Source of the DNA: Fidelibacterota bacterium UBA7300
GTDB lineage: Bacteria; Fidelibacterota; Marinisomatia; Marinisomatales; UBA2128
DNA length: 23,969 bases
Reading direction: 5' to 3'
NCBI GenBank assembly: GCA_002471865.1
Contig: DKQU01000016.1
Location: 3,668-27,636 of the forward strand
Below, in pieces: positions 21,704 through 23,969 of this stretch (position 1 is its first letter; the number at the start of each line of letters is the position of its first letter). A program made the translations under genes and the position numbers. The notes under the pieces are model-generated. The model made no database searches. It saw only the letters and a list, made by a program, of their open reading frames with translations, and was not told the DNA's origin.

Positions 21704-22654
21704 TTACTTACCCATCACCTGCCGGTGAATGATGCTACCCTTTGGATCACGGATGAGGATGGTAACCTCGTTCAGTTCAGGGTCGAAGTCATATTCTATA
21801 GTTTCTGTTATGTTACCCCGGGCATCGAAGAAACTTTTTTTCAGAAGAGAATTATTATCATCGAAAGTAAGCTCATGTTTTCCCATAGAAGTGCTGTCAG
21901 CTCGATAGTAGTTGGAGGTTGTGATTTTAAAGTTAATAGGGTTAAGAGAGTCACCCACTGTCTTAAATCGGTAAATGAAATCGTAAAAATAATAGATATT
22001 ACCTACGTCATCTTTAACTGTTGTGTTGAGAGGACGGCCCAGTCTGTTGTGTTTGAATTGAGCGATCCACCCGGGTTTCATTTCGCTTAATGATGGGTGG
22101 AATAAGTGAGGGTCAAGAGCCGTTAGCGGGAGGTGGGAATTGAAGAGAACCGATAGCTCTGAATCTTTCATCTGTTCATCCCAATCAACAAAATATGTCC
22201 AAAGTAAGTTATTTTGTTTTCGGAAAAATTCCATAGTTCGCACATGATCATCATCCACAAAAGTTGCTCGGTAAAAAGGACGTGATCCTATTTTGAACTC
22301 AGGTACTTCCTCATCAAATGTACGGGCGTGTGGATCCCACTTTTCAAAGTAGCGGTAGGGAGGTCGCGGTTTTGGGAAAAGTTCACGCTTCTCTATCTTT
22401 TTACTTCGCCGCTTTTCAGGAGGAACAAACTCAATTGATACCACTTTACCTTGAGCGTCATAAGTAACTTTGAAATGATTTATCCGCCGAGCATCTTTTG
22501 ATGAGATTTCATTACCGAGGATATCTTTTCTTTTAAGATTAGTGTCGAAATACTTGATAGTATTTACTTTTTCTTTAGAATCTTGTTTTGCTACGGTTTC
22601 GGTCAGAAGAAATGACCAGATAATTAATAATAATAATCTCGTTATACGGCTCAC
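21704..22654 (-). CDS. Exported protein of unknown function, coupled to dnaG
   Basis: This 316-aa protein has a signal peptide (RITRLLLLIIWSFLLTETVA, cut near residue 22). The mature part is strongly charged and beta-rich, with strands like HFKVTYDAQGKVVSIEFVPP, FYRATFVDDDHVRTMEFF, HELTFDDNNSLLKKSFFDARGNITETIEYDFD and VTILIRDPKGSIIHRQVM. These repeat a pattern of a strand, a D-x-x-G turn and a strand, reminiscent of YD/RHS-like or MORN-like antiparallel sheets, but I assign no family. The GTG start at 22652-22654 overlaps the dnaG stop (GTGA), so translation is coupled to a replication gene, an odd pairing for an exported protein. Periplasmic or outer-membrane associated, function unknown. 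Confidence 0.8.
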   Translation of the reverse strand: MSRITRLLLLIIWSFLLTETVAKQDSKEKVNTIKYFDTNLKRKDILGNEISSKDARRINHFKVTYDAQGKVVSIEFVPPEKRRSKKIEKRELFPKPRPPYRYFEKWDPHARTFDEEVPEFKIGSRPFYRATFVDDDHVRTMEFFRKQNNLLWTYFVDWDEQMKDSELSVLFNSHLPLTALDPHLFHPSLSEMKPGWIAQFKHNRLGRPLNTTVKDDVGNIYYFYDFIYRFKTVGDSLNPINFKITTSNYYRADSTSMGKHELTFDDNNSLLKKSFFDARGNITETIEYDFDPELNEVTILIRDPKGSIIHRQVMGK

Positions 22655-23969
22655 GGTTCCAGGTTCAGGAGTTCATCCCGCCTGTTATTAAGCGAATTGA
22701 GTTTAGATTGAAGAGAGATAACTTCCTTTAGTAAATGGGAAGCATCGTCACCCTTTTGTTCTAGTTTGCGTAGCTTGATGCGTTGTTCTGAAATCTGCTC
22801 TTTCAGGGGAGCTTTTTCCAAGGTGATGATACAGTCCACAGTAGCCTGGAAGGTTGTTGTGTGATTTTCAGCTTCGAAGAGAATTTTCGAAGCAAGATTT
22901 CGATGTTCTGTCTCTTCAAAATTTTCCAAAAGCTGGGAAAAATTCTTTTTTTCATCTATCATAAGTTGATCTGCCAGTTTTCGTAATATAGGGTGGTTGA
23001 AATGATCTGTTGAAATATGTTCTTTCAGAGGTGACAGTATAGCTTCGTCACCCATAGCCAGCAGTCTGATGAGTTCTAACTGAGCTTTATCTGCCGGTGA
23101 AGAGAAGTTTGTGGAGTTATAATCATCTGGATTGGTTTGATCCCGCTGTCTTCGAGATCTGCGTTTAATCATATTGATGAGAACGTTATCTTCTACAGTA
23201 AGTAGATTAGAAACTCTGCGAATGGTATGCTGCTGAATAATAGGATCTTTTATTCCCGCCAACTCAAAGGAAATATCTTGAGCAAGATTGGATCTATCTG
23301 CCGGTTTGTTAAGATCATAACCGGAATGTATGATATGGAAATCCAGAACATCAATACCATCATAAATTGCTTTTTCGAAAGCTTCCTTACCTATCTCGCG
23401 AATCCAGCTATCAGGATCGGTTTCATCAGGTAGCTCAACTAGAGTGGGTGTCACTCCTCCGCGGGTGAGGGTATAGCCGGCACGGATGGCTGCTTTTCTC
23501 CCGGCTTCATCACCATCATATACCAGGTGTGCTGAATCTGCGAATCTGCGAATCTGGTTTACGTGTCCATTAGTGAGGGCGGTACCGCTGGTTGCCACGA
23601 TGTTAGAGATGCCATGCTGAAATAACTGGAGAAAATCGGTGTAACCCTCCAGAATGACAATTGATCGTTCTTTTCTGATGAAGTCTCTGGTGATTTCGAG
23701 ACCGAAGAGAATATCACTTTTATTGTAGATAGGCGTTTCCGGCGAATTCAGGTACTTAGCGTCACTCTCTCCGGAAAAGTCTCGACCGCCAAATGCTACT
23801 GTCCGTCCGGAAAGATTTACAATGGGGAAGAGGATGCGATTTCTAAAACGATCAAACTGACCCTTATTGTTTTTAGAAAAGAGACCGCTTTTTTCAACTA
23901 TTTCATTGGAGAATTGAGCTTCTTTGGCTTTTTTCAGGAGTGAATCCCACTTATCACCGGCAAATCCCA
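22651..23969 (-). CDS. dnaG: DNA primase DnaG, 5' end cut by window
   Basis: The frame is open from the right edge to the TGA at 22651-22653, giving 438 visible residues; the N-terminal zinc-binding domain and first part of the RNA polymerase domain lie outside. A GTG at 23596-23598 is internal, not the start. The visible part has FRNRILFPIVNLSGRTVAFGGR, then NSPETPIYNKSDILFGL. The Toprim motifs follow: ILEGYTDFLQLFQHG (Glu107 and Asp111, counted from the edge) and VYDGDEAGRKAA (Asp151, Asp153), which bind catalytic Mg2+. The C-terminal part (about 250-438) is a helical helicase-interaction region with coiled-coil ends. It makes RNA primers at the replication fork. Its end overlaps the start of the exported-protein gene by 4 bases; no rpoD is seen downstream. 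Confidence 0.95.
   Translation of the reverse strand, partial: GFAGDKWDSLLKKAKEAQFSNEIVEKSGLFSKNNKGQFDRFRNRILFPIVNLSGRTVAFGGRDFSGESDAKYLNSPETPIYNKSDILFGLEITRDFIRKERSIVILEGYTDFLQLFQHGISNIVATSGTALTNGHVNQIRRFADSAHLVYDGDEAGRKAAIRAGYTLTRGGVTPTLVELPDETDPDSWIREIGKEAFEKAIYDGIDVLDFHIIHSGYDLNKPADRSNLAQDISFELAGIKDPIIQQHTIRRVSNLLTVEDNVLINMIKRRSRRQRDQTNPDDYNSTNFSSPADKAQLELIRLLAMGDEAILSPLKEHISTDHFNHPILRKLADQLMIDEKKNFSQLLENFEETEHRNLASKILFEAENHTTTFQATVDCIITLEKAPLKEQISEQRIKLRKLEQKGDDASHLLKEVISLQSKLNSLNNRRDELLNLEP

Noticed and set aside
23596..23598. GTG taken as the start of a shorter dnaG-like gene.
   Set aside because: The frame continues upstream to the window edge with clear DnaG motifs, including Toprim EGYTD, so this GTG is internal.

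Overview
The window looks like chromosomal DNA of a Gram-negative bacterium from the FCB superphylum, most likely a marine Marinimicrobia (SAR406)-like lineage. This is inference from gene content. The supporting signs are a large TonB-dependent receptor with an N-terminal carboxypeptidase-regulatory-like domain, a secreted lamin-tail protein ending in a FlgD-like fold, several lipoproteins, a YbeY whose third metal ligand is Asp as in Bacteroidota, tRNAs without encoded CCA, and frequent GTG/TTG starts. No phage, IS element or CRISPR array was seen. Both window edges cut genes: a collagen-like lipoprotein on the left and dnaG on the right.

Layout. Positions 1-3249 (minus strand) form a probable accessory operon: arsC, a secreted lamin-tail/CARDB protein, a membrane protein resembling the Pycsar effector transmembrane family (PycTM/DUF5706), and a lipoprotein with Gly-X-Y collagen-like triplets. 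Positions 3368-4959 (plus) hold two overlapping lipoprotein genes, the second a Ca2+-dependent-type PI-PLC. Positions 4975-6120 (plus) are a compact oxidative-stress unit: an inverted-repeat Fur/PerR-type operator, a promoter, a PerR-like regulator, a 2-Cys peroxiredoxin and a terminator. Positions 6147-7256 carry yjbQ, with a promoter that predicts a leaderless mRNA, and alkD.

Positions 7272-16415 (minus) are a housekeeping cluster, transcribed in the order rnpB, recJ, fabH, acyl-CoA dehydrogenase, pgpH, ybeY, CNNM/CorC transporter, mazG. Most neighbours overlap by 1-14 bases or are separated by only a few, so translational coupling is likely. A 74-base gap with an inverted repeat before the acyl-CoA dehydrogenase may be an internal promoter/operator. 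Upstream of rnpB, on the same strand, are a coiled-coil/zinc-ribbon protein, a terminator, tRNA-Val, a small unknown exported protein and a CAU tRNA.

Positions 18677-21592 (plus) are the TonB-dependent receptor, ending in a long bidirectional terminator. Positions 21704-23969 (minus) hold an unknown exported protein translationally coupled to dnaG.

No large unknown multigene system is evident. The most unusual material is the left accessory operon (PycTM-like protein with no visible nucleotide cyclase, next to a collagen-like lipoprotein), followed by the regulatory and structural details listed as findings.
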